Below are positions 16,960 through 26,513 of a DNA stretch of 64,000 nucleotides, one piece after another. The notes under the pieces are model-generated. The model was given only the letters and a program-made list of their open reading frames with translations. It had not been told where the DNA came from and made no database searches. Source of the DNA: Chloroflexota bacterium (GTDB lineage: Bacteria > Chloroflexota > Anaerolineae > Aggregatilineales > Phototrophicaceae); contig JACRPS010000008.1 of assembly GCA_016223085.1 (NCBI GenBank), forward strand, positions 62,001 to 126,000, given 5' to 3'. Position 1 is the stretch's first letter. Each line of letters begins with the position of its first letter. Both the position numbers and the translations under genes were made by a program.

Positions 16960-18759
16960 TTATGGCTGGGGCAGGCTAAGCAGGTATGCCGCCAGCGCGT
17001 CCAGATCATCCAGCGGCACGTCAAACACGCGCTGATGCGCGCCGGGCAGGATAAACACGTCCCGCAGCGCGGCAGCCCGCCCATCATGAAAGTACGGCGC
17101 GCTCAGGCCCAGCCAGCGCAGCGATGGCACGTCAAACGACTCGCCATCATTATCGCCTGTGCCCACGTCGTACTGCTGGAGATCGGTGCCCAGCGGCAGC
17201 GCATGGCAGTCGGCACAGCCCTGTTCCGCAAACACCTGCTGCCCGCGTTCGACCTGTTCCGCAGCAGGCGGTGGCAACACGGGCGGCGCGACCAGGGCGC
17301 TTACGTAGTTCGCCAGGATGTCCAGATCGAGCGATAAACCGGCGTGTGGGTCACCGAGCGCCGCGTTCGGCTCGCCGTCCAGCAGCCCTGTCCCGGCCTG
17401 CAGGCCGCGAATCTTCAGTTCCACGTCCTGTAGTTCGTCCCAGGTCGCCGACCAGTTATACGGCGGTGTCTCGCGCACGCCAAACAGCGCCGGCGTATTG
17501 CGTGGCCCATCCGGAAAGCCCAGCCACACCCGGCCATCGGACAGGCCATCGAAGTGGCAGTTGCCGCAGCTCACCCAGCTACTGGCGCTGAGACGGGGGT
17601 TGGCGGCGCTGTAAAAATACTGTGCCCCCAGCAGCATATCCACCGGAATCGTCAGGTTGCTGATCGGGAGCTGGTCAATCACCTCAAAATCACTGGTCTG
17701 CACGACTGTCAACGTGCCTTCCAGTACGTTGTGGACAAACAGCAGCGAATTGTCGCGGTTGAGCAGAATCCCGCGCGGATTCGAATCCACCGGGATGGAG
17801 ACGCGGACCGTGCCGGTGTCCAGATCATACACCGTGACCGTGTTGCTGCCGGCGTTGGCGACGTACAGCCGGTTCGAGAAGCGGTCCAGCGCCACGGCGA
17901 ACGGCATGTTTACCGGGCGGTCTGCCGTGTCGAGATTGATGCGATTCTGGCGCAGCAGCGTCAGGTTGTTGAGGTTGAGGACATTCACCACCGGAAAGAC
18001 GATGGTGTCAAACGTCAGGTTGGTATTCTGGGCGTTGCTACGGGTTTGCGGCAGATAGGCCAGGCCGCGCGTCACGTCCAGTTCAATTGAAGGCGACAGG
18101 CCGGTATCCACGCCGGTAGCGACGGTTTGCACCAGTTGGCGCTCCGGCAGGTAAATCAGGCTGACCGCACCACTCCAGAAGTGGGTGACATACAGGAATT
18201 CGCCCCACAGGGCAAGGCCGGTGGGCAGCGGCGGGGTGGGGATGCGCCCGATCACCTGCTGCGCGGTCAGATCAACGATGACAATCTCGCTGCTGGCCTG
18301 GAGCGAGACATACGCCGTGTTGTTGTCGCCGATCACCACGCCGTAGGGGAACGCCCCGCCCAGCGGAACGGTCGCTGTGACCTGCTGCGCCTTGATGTCC
18401 ACCAGCGACAGCGTGCCGTCCACCCGGTTGGTGACGACCGCCAGGCTGTTATCGTCGGAGAGCGCCACTGAACGCGGGTCCTGCCCGACCGGGATTTCCG
18501 CCACCAGCACCCGCTGGCGCGGCAGCACGATGGAAACGGTGTTATTGAGCAGATTGGCGGAAACCAGCGTCTGGTTATCGCGCGACAGCGCCAGCGTGCT
18601 GGAACTGGCAACGCGCCCGCGCGGGTCCGGCAGCGCGTACAGCGGCAGCGGCGACGGCGTGGGGGCACGCTGCGCCGAAGCCGGCAGCGCCCACGTCAGC
18701 AGCAGGCAGCCTACTAACAGCCACCACCACCGTTTTACCCTGTGTCTGCGTTCCAACAT
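16960..18759 (-). CDS. Secreted YVTN-type beta-propeller fused to dihaem c-type domain
   Basis: 599 residues. Signal peptide about 10-29; beta-propeller of YVTN-like repeats about 50-375 (LVSANLLNNTVSIV, AVVTNRVDGTLSLVDI, LYVANAGSNTVTVYDLDTGTV); C-terminal part resembling MauG/bacterial cytochrome c peroxidases with two haem-binding motifs, CGNCH (398-402) and CADCH (515-519), plus APYFHDGRAAALRDVF near the end. It is likely an extracytoplasmic redox protein in which the propeller docks a partner or substrate. GGAAG lies 8 bases upstream; it starts 22 bases after the 1253-residue secreted protein and is surely in its operon. Peroxidase activity is not proven. Confidence 0.88.
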   Translation of the reverse strand: MLERRHRVKRWWWLLVGCLLLTWALPASAQRAPTPSPLPLYALPDPRGRVASSSTLALSRDNQTLVSANLLNNTVSIVLPRQRVLVAEIPVGQDPRSVALSDDNSLAVVTNRVDGTLSLVDIKAQQVTATVPLGGAFPYGVVIGDNNTAYVSLQASSEIVIVDLTAQQVIGRIPTPPLPTGLALWGEFLYVTHFWSGAVSLIYLPERQLVQTVATGVDTGLSPSIELDVTRGLAYLPQTRSNAQNTNLTFDTIVFPVVNVLNLNNLTLLRQNRINLDTADRPVNMPFAVALDRFSNRLYVANAGSNTVTVYDLDTGTVRVSIPVDSNPRGILLNRDNSLLFVHNVLEGTLTVVQTSDFEVIDQLPISNLTIPVDMLLGAQYFYSAANPRLSASSWVSCGNCHFDGLSDGRVWLGFPDGPRNTPALFGVRETPPYNWSATWDELQDVELKIRGLQAGTGLLDGEPNAALGDPHAGLSLDLDILANYVSALVAPPVLPPPAAEQVERGQQVFAEQGCADCHALPLGTDLQQYDVGTGDNDGESFDVPSLRWLGLSAPYFHDGRAAALRDVFILPGAHQRVFDVPLDDLDALAAYLLSLPQP

Positions 18760-18781
18760 GGCTTCCAGCTTTCGCCAGTTT

Positions 18782-21700
18782 CTATTCGTCGAATGTTGTC
18801 AGGCGGTCGTGCAGGATGGTAAACGACCGGCTCTGGATTTGCGGTCGCCCGTTGGCGTCCGTGCCTGTTACCACCAGCGTCACGGTCACGATGTCCGAGG
18901 CCTGCGCGCCGTCACCCTCGCCGTTGTTCTCCAGATTGGGGAACACCCGCGACAGGTTGGTCGGGTTGTACTGGTAGGTAAAACCGGCGCCGCCCGACCG
19001 CACCGGCCCCATGTCCAGCACGTATGCCGGCGTGGTGACGGTATGATAAATCTGCACGTCGCTCCAGTCCACCGGGAAACGCACGTTGAAGTTGTAGGGA
19101 AACCCCGCCGGGATGGAGATGTCCGCCGCACCGTCGTTCCAGTTCAGCGCCGTTGCATCCTCTGGCAGGACGTACACTTCAAACCGCCCGCCGACCGTGC
19201 CCAGCACACCGCCGGTGGGCAGCGGCGGCTCCACCGGCCCGGCAGACGTCTGGCCTTCGTGCTGCACCGTGATGTCCACCGTCCACACCCCTGCCTCGTC
19301 CACCACCACGTCGTTAGCCGGGTTATAGAAATAGCCGATGGCGTTGGCCGTGCCGGCGAACTGGCGCACCTGGCCGCCGGGTGACGTGACGGTGACCGCT
19401 ACCGTCGAAGGCAGCGTTGGCGCCACCTGCCCGGCAACCGCCAGCGTATCGCCGACCGTCAGTGTTTGCCCCGGCTGGATGCCGGTGGGGTGGAAGAACA
19501 TCTCCACCGGTTGGTCATTCAGCACCAGTAGCGCCCCGCCCGATGTACCGGATGTGCCCCGGTAGGGCGGGAACACACGCGGCCCCTGCGGGTCGTCCGG
19601 GTCAATCGTGATCGCCAGCGCCGCGTAAATGCTGGCGTCGTGGACGCCCGCCTCATCGTTCCGCACCACCGCGCCCCCGTACAGGAACACATAATCCCCC
19701 TCGCGGCTGCCGCTGATACCCGTGCCCGCCTGACCATTAAATGGGTCGTTCCAATCCCAGTACAGCGGCAGGCCGCCTTCGCGCCCGCCCGCAACAAACT
19801 GACGCGCCGCCACATCCGGACGCACCGCGCTGATGTAAAAATAAGCGTCGTTGGTAATGCGGTCCGGCAGCAGCGCCGCGCCGTAATGGTCATCAGGCGC
19901 GGCCATCACACCAACCGGCAGTTCATCTTCGGCGGCAGCCTGCTCCAGCGTCAGCCCGGCGGGAGTCATCCGACCTGCCTGCGTGGTTTGCAGCCAGCCG
20001 GCATAATCGCCCTGCCGGTCCTGCACCTGAATCACGGGGTTGAACGGATTGTCGGGCGCGATCCAGACCACATCGCCGGTGTTGTACGGATAATTCAGCC
20101 GCCAGTTCGCGCCACCGGTGGTGAACGTCAGGTAACGGTTGAGCGCGAACCAGGCCGGGCGCAGTTCAGCCTGCGCGCCGTCCAGCCCGCGCTGTCCACG
20201 CGCCACCAGCGTCCCGCCGGGGTTGGCGATCACGCCCGCGCTGCGCAGGCTGGCCGCCCACAGCTTGCCTTCGGTGTCGGTGTAGCGCGCTTCGTAGTCC
20301 ACCACGTATTCGCCCGGCGTTTCAAACGTAAACGCCCCATCCGGCGCGTAAAAATAGCCGTAGCGGTTGGCTGTGCCGGTGATGACCTGTTCGATCACAT
20401 TGCCGCCATCCAGCGGGTAAATCCGCGCCGTGATTGTCACCTCAGCCGCGCCGCCAGGCAGAACCCGCAGGCCGGGATAAAAGACGTTGCCGACTTCAAA
20501 CGGCGTGCCGGGCAGCACCCCCGGCAGCAGTTGCAGCGGCTCCGCCACCCGCACGTGGTATGTGCCGCCGCCGTCGTAGCGGTTGCCCCAGGTGTCCTCC
20601 ACGCTGCCGGTCAGCTCAATCCGGTAGTCGCCATAAGAGTCAAACACGTAGCTCGTAAACAGTGGGTTGAGGGTCGTCAGGCGGTAGACATCTACCAGCG
20701 ACTGCGCCCCAAACAGCACACTTTCGTCCAGCGCCGCCGTTGACAGCCGGTTCTGCACGATGGGGGCACTGCCCAGGTCATCTACCGTGCCGTCCGGTCG
20801 GGTGACGCGCGCACTCAACCGCCCGCCGGGGAACAGGAATGGCACCAGCGGCGCAGCGGTAGTGTCGTAGGCATTGGGCAGTTGGTTCAGCAGATATGGC
20901 TCAAGCGGATAGGCAATCGGCGCGCCGTCCGCGCCGGTGGCACGCGGCAGGATGTAGGTCGGCGCGTCAAAGCGGACGCGGTTCGACAGGCCAAACGCGG
21001 CGCGGTCTTCGTCCGCCAGCAAGCCCCGGCTGCCGGCGCTGGGTGCATCCTGGAACAGCGTCCACAGCAGGCGAGCGCTGTCTACCGTACCGACCGTCAG
21101 CACCAGTGGCAGCCGCGTGAGCGGCTGCCGGGAGATACCCGCCCCCGCCCCAAACAGGTTGTTTGTTTCCCAGGCGAACGGTTCGCCGTCCGCTACCTGC
21201 CCAAAACCGCGAAATACCGGCACATAACGACCGGCGGGCAGGTCGTCTGGCAGTTCGAGCGCGAAGTCCAGCGCAAACACCAGTTGGTTGTTCTGGCGGA
21301 TGATCGTCGCTGGCGGCGCGGTAGCTTCCCCCAGCGTAACATCGCCGGTCAGGTTAATCACCGGCAGGCCGCCGGGGGTGAGCAGGTTCGACCAGCCGTT
21401 GTTGCTGTTCAGCCCGCCTGTTGCCTGTCTCCCATCCGGCCCGATGACCGGCTGCAAGCCAAGCTGACCGAGCATCCGCAAATCCACCAGGTCCGCCGGC
21501 AGTTGTGCGGCGTTCAGCGTTATGTCCAGTTCCAGCACCAGCATAGCGCCCGGCTGCAAATCTAACGTGTTGATGCGTCCGCGCGCCTGCCACATGCCCG
21601 CGCCCTGCGCCACCGGTCCAGACACGGTAAAACGCGTGAAGTTTTCGCCGAGCGCGCTGTTGGGGTGCGCTGCACCGGAGCGTTCCTCGTTCAGGACAGC

Positions 21701-22543
21701 GACCGGCTGTTCCACGGGCAGGTTCAACGCTTCTGCGCCATCTGCGCCCAGGAATTGAATCCGTTCCAGCGTCGCCACTTCGATAGCGGTGTTATTCGGG
21801 TTGATCGGCAAAAACGGCACGCGCACTTCCACCCCATTATCCCGCTGCGCCGCGCCAACGAGCAGCGTGCCCAGATCGGCTTCACGCGGCTGGATGCGCC
21901 GCAGCAGCGCCGGCTGGGGCACGCGCGGGTCGAGCGCCAGCGTATACAGCGCGCCGTCGAGCGTGAAGGTCAGCACCATCTGGGCATAACCAGCCGGCAG
22001 GTCATCGCCCGCCAGCCCGACAAACAGCGCGTCCTGATTCACCAGCGCATACACCGGTTGCGGCAGCAGTTCGGCGTCGGCATAGCGCGTTTGCCAGTCG
22101 GACAGGTCACCGTCCACGCGAATTTGTGTGACGATGCCGGCGGGCGCGGTTTCCGGGAACGGGCCGTAGATAATCGTGCCGGGACCGCCGGGCAGCGAAC
22201 CGGGGCGGTCGCGCAGTTCGTTGGGGATACGGGGCGCGGGGCTGATCCAGAACGGCGTGTTGCCGGGGCCGTAGAGCCTGGCGGTAAAGGTGCCGGTGAC
22301 GCCGGCCTGCACGTAGACCGTATCTTCGGTATACAGGTTGCGGATGGCGACCTGCGAGGCGGGGAACACCGCGCCGGATGCGCCGGAGATCGTTACCAGA
22401 CCATCGGCGTCGGGCGCTGAAACAGAAATGAGCGCCGCGACCGGTGGATCGCCAAACTGCGGCTGCCCATTCTGGGCGAACGCCCCGGACAGCGCCAGGC
22501 TGGCGAGCAGGAGCGTCCAAAACGCCGTAAGGAAACGCGACAA
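18782..22543 (-). CDS. Large secreted protein with repeated Ig-like domains, TTG start
   Basis: 1253 residues, not recognised as a named family. The TTG at 22543 follows GAGGAG by 8 bases and opens a signal peptide (MSRFLTAFWTLLLASLALSG). No TM anchor or cysteine-haem motif is visible. Two related beta-sandwich segments are detectable, at about 725-790 and 1010-1080, each containing G-T-A-N-x-x-GYFY-x-P followed by an E-x-GVW/GEY-VD stretch. Another segment near 145-215 (RVDGDLSDWQTRYADA) looks like a carbohydrate-binding DOMON-like start. Operon position just before the dihaem propeller suggests the two act together outside the cell. Confidence 0.72.
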   Translation of the reverse strand: MSRFLTAFWTLLLASLALSGAFAQNGQPQFGDPPVAALISVSAPDADGLVTISGASGAVFPASQVAIRNLYTEDTVYVQAGVTGTFTARLYGPGNTPFWISPAPRIPNELRDRPGSLPGGPGTIIYGPFPETAPAGIVTQIRVDGDLSDWQTRYADAELLPQPVYALVNQDALFVGLAGDDLPAGYAQMVLTFTLDGALYTLALDPRVPQPALLRRIQPREADLGTLLVGAAQRDNGVEVRVPFLPINPNNTAIEVATLERIQFLGADGAEALNLPVEQPVAVLNEERSGAAHPNSALGENFTRFTVSGPVAQGAGMWQARGRINTLDLQPGAMLVLELDITLNAAQLPADLVDLRMLGQLGLQPVIGPDGRQATGGLNSNNGWSNLLTPGGLPVINLTGDVTLGEATAPPATIIRQNNQLVFALDFALELPDDLPAGRYVPVFRGFGQVADGEPFAWETNNLFGAGAGISRQPLTRLPLVLTVGTVDSARLLWTLFQDAPSAGSRGLLADEDRAAFGLSNRVRFDAPTYILPRATGADGAPIAYPLEPYLLNQLPNAYDTTAAPLVPFLFPGGRLSARVTRPDGTVDDLGSAPIVQNRLSTAALDESVLFGAQSLVDVYRLTTLNPLFTSYVFDSYGDYRIELTGSVEDTWGNRYDGGGTYHVRVAEPLQLLPGVLPGTPFEVGNVFYPGLRVLPGGAAEVTITARIYPLDGGNVIEQVITGTANRYGYFYAPDGAFTFETPGEYVVDYEARYTDTEGKLWAASLRSAGVIANPGGTLVARGQRGLDGAQAELRPAWFALNRYLTFTTGGANWRLNYPYNTGDVVWIAPDNPFNPVIQVQDRQGDYAGWLQTTQAGRMTPAGLTLEQAAAEDELPVGVMAAPDDHYGAALLPDRITNDAYFYISAVRPDVAARQFVAGGREGGLPLYWDWNDPFNGQAGTGISGSREGDYVFLYGGAVVRNDEAGVHDASIYAALAITIDPDDPQGPRVFPPYRGTSGTSGGALLVLNDQPVEMFFHPTGIQPGQTLTVGDTLAVAGQVAPTLPSTVAVTVTSPGGQVRQFAGTANAIGYFYNPANDVVVDEAGVWTVDITVQHEGQTSAGPVEPPLPTGGVLGTVGGRFEVYVLPEDATALNWNDGAADISIPAGFPYNFNVRFPVDWSDVQIYHTVTTPAYVLDMGPVRSGGAGFTYQYNPTNLSRVFPNLENNGEGDGAQASDIVTVTLVVTGTDANGRPQIQSRSFTILHDRLTTFDE

Positions 22544-22577
22544 AATTAATGCTCCTCGTGAGAAGTTTGTCGGTTTT

Positions 22578-22589
22578 TAGTATATACTA
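22578..22589. promoter_or_regulatory. Palindrome in divergent promoter region
   Basis: TAGTATATACTA is a perfect 12-base palindrome in the 78-base gap between the divergent secreted-protein and cheR-TPR genes. It may be an operator or overlapping -10 elements. Confidence 0.3.
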
Positions 22590-22621
22590 GGTTGAGCAGC
22601 GCACGCTTATAACAATCCTGT

Positions 22622-24010
22622 ATGGTCGCCTTTTCCAGCAATCCGTTTGTCCTGCAAGCCAGCCAGTTAATCGAGCAGCGCACCGGACTGGCCGCCAGCG
22701 CCCAGTTCCGCGCCAACCTGGAGCCGATTTTGAACGAGATCGCCCAGGGCAATCTGGCGCGTCTGGTGCAAACCCTGCACGATACGCCAGAAACCGCGCC
22801 GGCCTGGCAAAAGCTGTTACAAACGCTGGCGATTGGCGAAACCTATTTTTTCCGGCATCAGGTCTATTTCCAACTCCTCAAAAACTATATCTTACCCGAC
22901 CTCATTCCGCAACGACGCCGCGCCACGCCGCCCCGGCTGAACGTGTGGAGCGCCGGCTGCGCCACCGGCGAAGAACCGTACTCGATTGCCATCACCCTGC
23001 ACGAATATCTGCCGGATATTCCGCACTGGTCGCTGCAAATCATCGGCACGGATATTAATCTGCACGCGCTGCAGGCAGCGCAAAAGGCGATCTACCGCCG
23101 CTGGGCGTTCCGCCATACCAGCGCCGAATTCCAGTCGCGCTACTTCGACCCAGTTCCCGGCGGCCTGCAACTGAAGCCGGCCATTCGCAGGATGGTATCG
23201 TTCCGCCAGGGCAACCTGTCCGCTGCGCCGCCGCTGCTGCCGTTTGACATCATTTTCTGCTGTAACGTGCTGATTTATTTTGAGGAGCAGGCCGCGCGGC
23301 AGGTGGAAACGATGCTCTACGAGGCGCTGACGCCGGGCGGCTGGTTGGTGCTGGGACAGGCGGAGATGCTGCGCTTCCAGCGTGACCGCTGGACCACCCA
23401 CATTTTCCCGGACGCGGTCGCCTACCAGAAACCGGTCACACCCGGCGAAACCACCCGAAATCACACCAAACCGCTGCCCTCGCTATCAGCGACTGTCCCC
23501 GCCAGTCCGATACCTGCTGGCTACACAGACGCGGTGCGGGCACTGCGCCGCAAGGACTACGACGAAGCTGACCGCATCCTATCGGGCATTCTGGAGCAGA
23601 ACCCGACCTACGCGGCAGCGCATGTGCTGGTCGGGTCGCTGTTTGCCAACCGGCAGGCGCTGCCGGAAGCGCACATGCACCTCGATACGGCGCTGCGGCT
23701 GGACCCGCTGCTGGCGGACGCCCATTACCTGCGCGGCCTGCTGCACCTCGAAATGGGCAAAACCGAGGCCGCGCGCGAATCGCTGAAGGCGGCGCTGTAC
23801 TGCCAGCGCGGGCACACGCTGGCGGCCATGATTCTGGGACATCTGCTGACCAAAACCGGCGAAAACGCCCGCGCCCGCCGCGTCTGGGAGGAAGCCCTGC
23901 ACGCGCTGACCGACCTCGCGCCGGACGCGCTGGTGTCGGATATCAGCGACATCACCGCCAGGGCGGCCACCGCGTTCATTAGCAGCCAGTTGAAGACGAT
24001 GGGGGGATAA
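22622..24010 (+). CDS. CheR-type methyltransferase with C-terminal TPR repeats
   Basis: 462 residues. CheR N-terminal helical domain (1-75), SAM-binding domain (about 80-270) with GETYFFRH (72-79), AGCATGEEPYS (111-121), GTDIN (142-146) and CNVLIYF (214-220), then a linker and about four TPR-like repeats (300-455). CheR enzymes methylate Glu side chains of chemoreceptors. No receptor, CheB or other che gene lies in the window, and TPR-fused CheRs often serve non-flagellar chemosensory systems. There is no clear ribosome site; TATAAC at 22608-22613 sits 8 bases before the ATG, so the message may be leaderless. Confidence 0.92.
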   Translation: MVAFSSNPFVLQASQLIEQRTGLAASAQFRANLEPILNEIAQGNLARLVQTLHDTPETAPAWQKLLQTLAIGETYFFRHQVYFQLLKNYILPDLIPQRRRATPPRLNVWSAGCATGEEPYSIAITLHEYLPDIPHWSLQIIGTDINLHALQAAQKAIYRRWAFRHTSAEFQSRYFDPVPGGLQLKPAIRRMVSFRQGNLSAAPPLLPFDIIFCCNVLIYFEEQAARQVETMLYEALTPGGWLVLGQAEMLRFQRDRWTTHIFPDAVAYQKPVTPGETTRNHTKPLPSLSATVPASPIPAGYTDAVRALRRKDYDEADRILSGILEQNPTYAAAHVLVGSLFANRQALPEAHMHLDTALRLDPLLADAHYLRGLLHLEMGKTEAARESLKAALYCQRGHTLAAMILGHLLTKTGENARARRVWEEALHALTDLAPDALVSDISDITARAATAFISSQLKTMGG

Positions 24011-24055
24011 GTCTTCTATGATTGATACAAATTCTGGCGTTAACAGGGGTGTAGC

Positions 24056-24931
24056 ATGATCGGCCAAACAAGGGTACTGGTAGATGGGTTAGGGTCGCCG
24101 GAGTGCCCACGCTGGCACAACGGGAAGCTGTGGTTCTCAGATATGCACACTGGCCTGGTGATGACGGTTGATCTTGACGGTCACACTGAAGTGATTGTCG
24201 AAGTGCCAGGCAAGCCGGCCGGCTTAGGTTGGCTTCCCGATGGACGCCTGCTGGTCGTTTCCATGCAGGATCGCCGCCTGCTGCGTCTTGATGCAATAGG
24301 GCTGGTAGACGTGGCTGACCTCCACGAACTCGCTTCGTTTCACTGTAATGACATGGTGGTTGACCCACAGGGCCGCGCCTATATTGGAAATTTTGGCTCT
24401 GACTTTACTATCCCCCCGTATATCCCCAAATTGGCTGAAGTGATCCTCGTCAGGCCAGACGGGCAGGCTGGTGTCGTTGCTGACGGGCTGGCCTTCCCCA
24501 ATGGCAGTGTCATTACCCCTGATGGCAATACCCTGATTGTCGCTGAAACGTTTGCTGCTCGCCTCGCCGCCTTTACGATCAAAATGGATGGGACACTCTC
24601 GCATCATATTAAGTGGGCACAATTTGATAATCTTGGACTTGGTTCGGCATTCGGAAGGATCGCACCCGATGGCATTTGCCTGGATGCTGAAAATGCCATC
24701 TGGCTCGCTTCGCCAATAGGTGCTCAAGTGTTGCGCGTTCTCAAAGGGGGAACAATAACCCATCGGGTCGAAACGGCGTATCCGCCTTACGCCTGCATGT
24801 TGGGTGGGCCAGATCGGCGTACCCTTTTTATCCTTACAGGCCCCGTCATTGAAGTGGGTAAGCCGAGCACCAAAAGCATTGGTCGTATCGAAACAATCCA
24901 GGTGGATATCCCTGGCACCGGCTATCCATAA
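24056..24931 (+). CDS. SMP-30/gluconolactonase-family protein
   Basis: 291 residues forming a six-bladed propeller. The family metal ligands are in place: Glu in SPECPRW (about 16), Asn in CNDM (about 103), Asn in FPNG and Asp in APDG. Members hydrolyse sugar lactones or related esters with Ca or Zn. Cytoplasmic, no signal peptide. Its base composition and codon choice look less GC-rich than the neighbours (many A/T-ending codons such as GAT, ATT, GAA), hinting at more recent acquisition. A 9-base inverted repeat follows before the convergent histidine kinase. Confidence 0.88.
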   Translation: MIGQTRVLVDGLGSPECPRWHNGKLWFSDMHTGLVMTVDLDGHTEVIVEVPGKPAGLGWLPDGRLLVVSMQDRRLLRLDAIGLVDVADLHELASFHCNDMVVDPQGRAYIGNFGSDFTIPPYIPKLAEVILVRPDGQAGVVADGLAFPNGSVITPDGNTLIVAETFAARLAAFTIKMDGTLSHHIKWAQFDNLGLGSAFGRIAPDGICLDAENAIWLASPIGAQVLRVLKGGTITHRVETAYPPYACMLGGPDRRTLFILTGPVIEVGKPSTKSIGRIETIQVDIPGTGYP

Positions 24932-24959
24932 GCCCATCCACATTTCAACATTTCAATGC

Positions 24960-25003
24960 CAGTTCGGGATAACGTCCTCCAGAGGCATCCTTTTCCCGAA
25001 CTG
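24960..25003. terminator. Hairpin between convergent genes
   Basis: CAGTTCGGG (24960-24968) and CCCGAACTG (24995-25003) are perfect reverse complements enclosing a 26-base, partly self-pairing loop. It could stop transcription from both sides; no strong T-tract. Confidence 0.4.
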
Positions 25004-25013
25004 ACGTTAAAAT

Positions 25014-26510
25014 CTACAGGCTGCGCCCTCTGGACGCGCTGCTGACCTGCGGCGCCGGCAGCCAGACGGTGAAGGTCGTGCCCTGGCCCGGCCCGGCGCT
25101 GGTGGCCGTGATGCGCCCGCCGTGCGCGGCCACGATTTCCTGCGCGATTGCTAGCCCCAGCCCGGTCCCGCGCCGGGGGCCACGTGTTTTGTCCACCTGA
25201 TAAAATCGCTCAAACACACGCGGCAGGTCTTCCGGCGGGATGCCGATGCCGGTGTCCTGCACCGCGATTTCCACGCCGCCGCTGTTCACCTGCGTTCGCA
25301 GCCAGACCTGCCCGCCCGACGGCGTGTATTTGATGGCATTGCTGACGAGATTCGTCACCACCTGGGCCAGCCGGTCGCCGTCGCCGCTGATCGTCGGTAC
25401 GGGCGGGGTGACGATGTGCAGCGCGATTCCCTTCTCCTGCGCCACAATCGCCAGCCGCTGCCCAACCGCCGCCGCCAGCGCCGCCATGTCTACCGGCTGC
25501 TTCTGTAGCGGCAGTTGTCCCGCTTGCAGCCGCGCCAGCTCGGTGATCTGCAGCACCATCCGGTTCAGCCGCGCCGCTTCCTCGTGGATGATCGCCGCTG
25601 CCTGCGCCGGGTCTTTGGCCGCGCCGTCCATGATCGCCTGCGAATACCCCTGAATGGATGTCAGCGGCGTTTTGAGATCGTGCGATACGTTCGCCAGAAA
25701 ATCATGCTGCGCCTGTCGCGCGGCGCTGACCTGCGCGCTCATGTCGTTAAACGCTTCAGCAACGGCGCGGATTTCCGGCGGCCCGCCGGGTGGCACGCGC
25801 CGGTTGTAGTCCCCGGCTGCCACTGCCGCCGCTGCGTCCCCCAACTGCTGTAAGGGGCGCGCCACGTTGCGGCTGATGATTGCCGCCAGCAGCACGGCGA
25901 TCACTACACCCACCAACCCGGCCTGCACCAGCGGGCGCGCCAGATTGTCACGGAACTGCTCGCGCACGGCGTCCCAGGTCTGCGGTGGGCGCGGGTCGGC
26001 CAGCAGCAGGGCATTACGCTCCTGATTCTGGCGGATGACGATCAGGCCGCTGAACAGCCATTCGCTGCCGTCGGCGTCCGTGAAGCTGCCAAACACCGGC
26101 TCGGACTGCACCGGCAGGAAGCGCCGCAGGTACAGCGGCAGCGCGTAAGCCTGGCGGTTGAGTGGCAGCGGGTCGCCGCGCTGGAACTTCTCGGCGGTGT
26201 CAAACAGCACCGTCTGCTGATCCATATTAACGCCCAGCAGCCGGACGGCGTTGGTCGCAGCGAAGTCGTTTAGCTGCGCCAGCAGCCGTCCCTGCGCCAG
26301 CCGCTGCAGCAGCGGGCGGGTATCGGCGCTAAGACCGGCCAGATTCAGTTCGTTGACCAGTTCGCGCCCGATGGTCGCCAGTTTTTGATAGGTTGGCGCG
26401 GCAGGCGCGGGCTGCGCGAACAGAAACAGCAGCAGCGCGCCGGCGATCACCGCCAGCGTGACGCCGAGCAGCAGCAGGTACGAGCCGAGCAGGCGCGCAC
26501 GGAGACTCAT
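25014..26510 (-). CDS. Sensor histidine kinase, HAMP-containing
   Basis: 498 residues. TM1 about 9-32, periplasmic/extracellular sensor about 40-195 not recognised, TM2 about 197-213, HAMP (214-265), HisKA with His277 (SHDLKTP), ATPase domain with N-box Asn391 (NLVSNAIKY), G1 DTGIGIP (419-425) and GTGLGLAI (448-455). It is a complete orthodox kinase that should phosphorylate the OmpR-type regulator encoded at 27270-27956. It starts 3 bases after the stop of the unknown gene between them. Confidence 0.94.
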   Translation of the reverse strand: MSLRARLLGSYLLLLGVTLAVIAGALLLFLFAQPAPAAPTYQKLATIGRELVNELNLAGLSADTRPLLQRLAQGRLLAQLNDFAATNAVRLLGVNMDQQTVLFDTAEKFQRGDPLPLNRQAYALPLYLRRFLPVQSEPVFGSFTDADGSEWLFSGLIVIRQNQERNALLLADPRPPQTWDAVREQFRDNLARPLVQAGLVGVVIAVLLAAIISRNVARPLQQLGDAAAAVAAGDYNRRVPPGGPPEIRAVAEAFNDMSAQVSAARQAQHDFLANVSHDLKTPLTSIQGYSQAIMDGAAKDPAQAAAIIHEEAARLNRMVLQITELARLQAGQLPLQKQPVDMAALAAAVGQRLAIVAQEKGIALHIVTPPVPTISGDGDRLAQVVTNLVSNAIKYTPSGGQVWLRTQVNSGGVEIAVQDTGIGIPPEDLPRVFERFYQVDKTRGPRRGTGLGLAIAQEIVAAHGGRITATSAGPGQGTTFTVWLPAPQVSSASRGRSL

Positions 26511-26513
26511 TCC

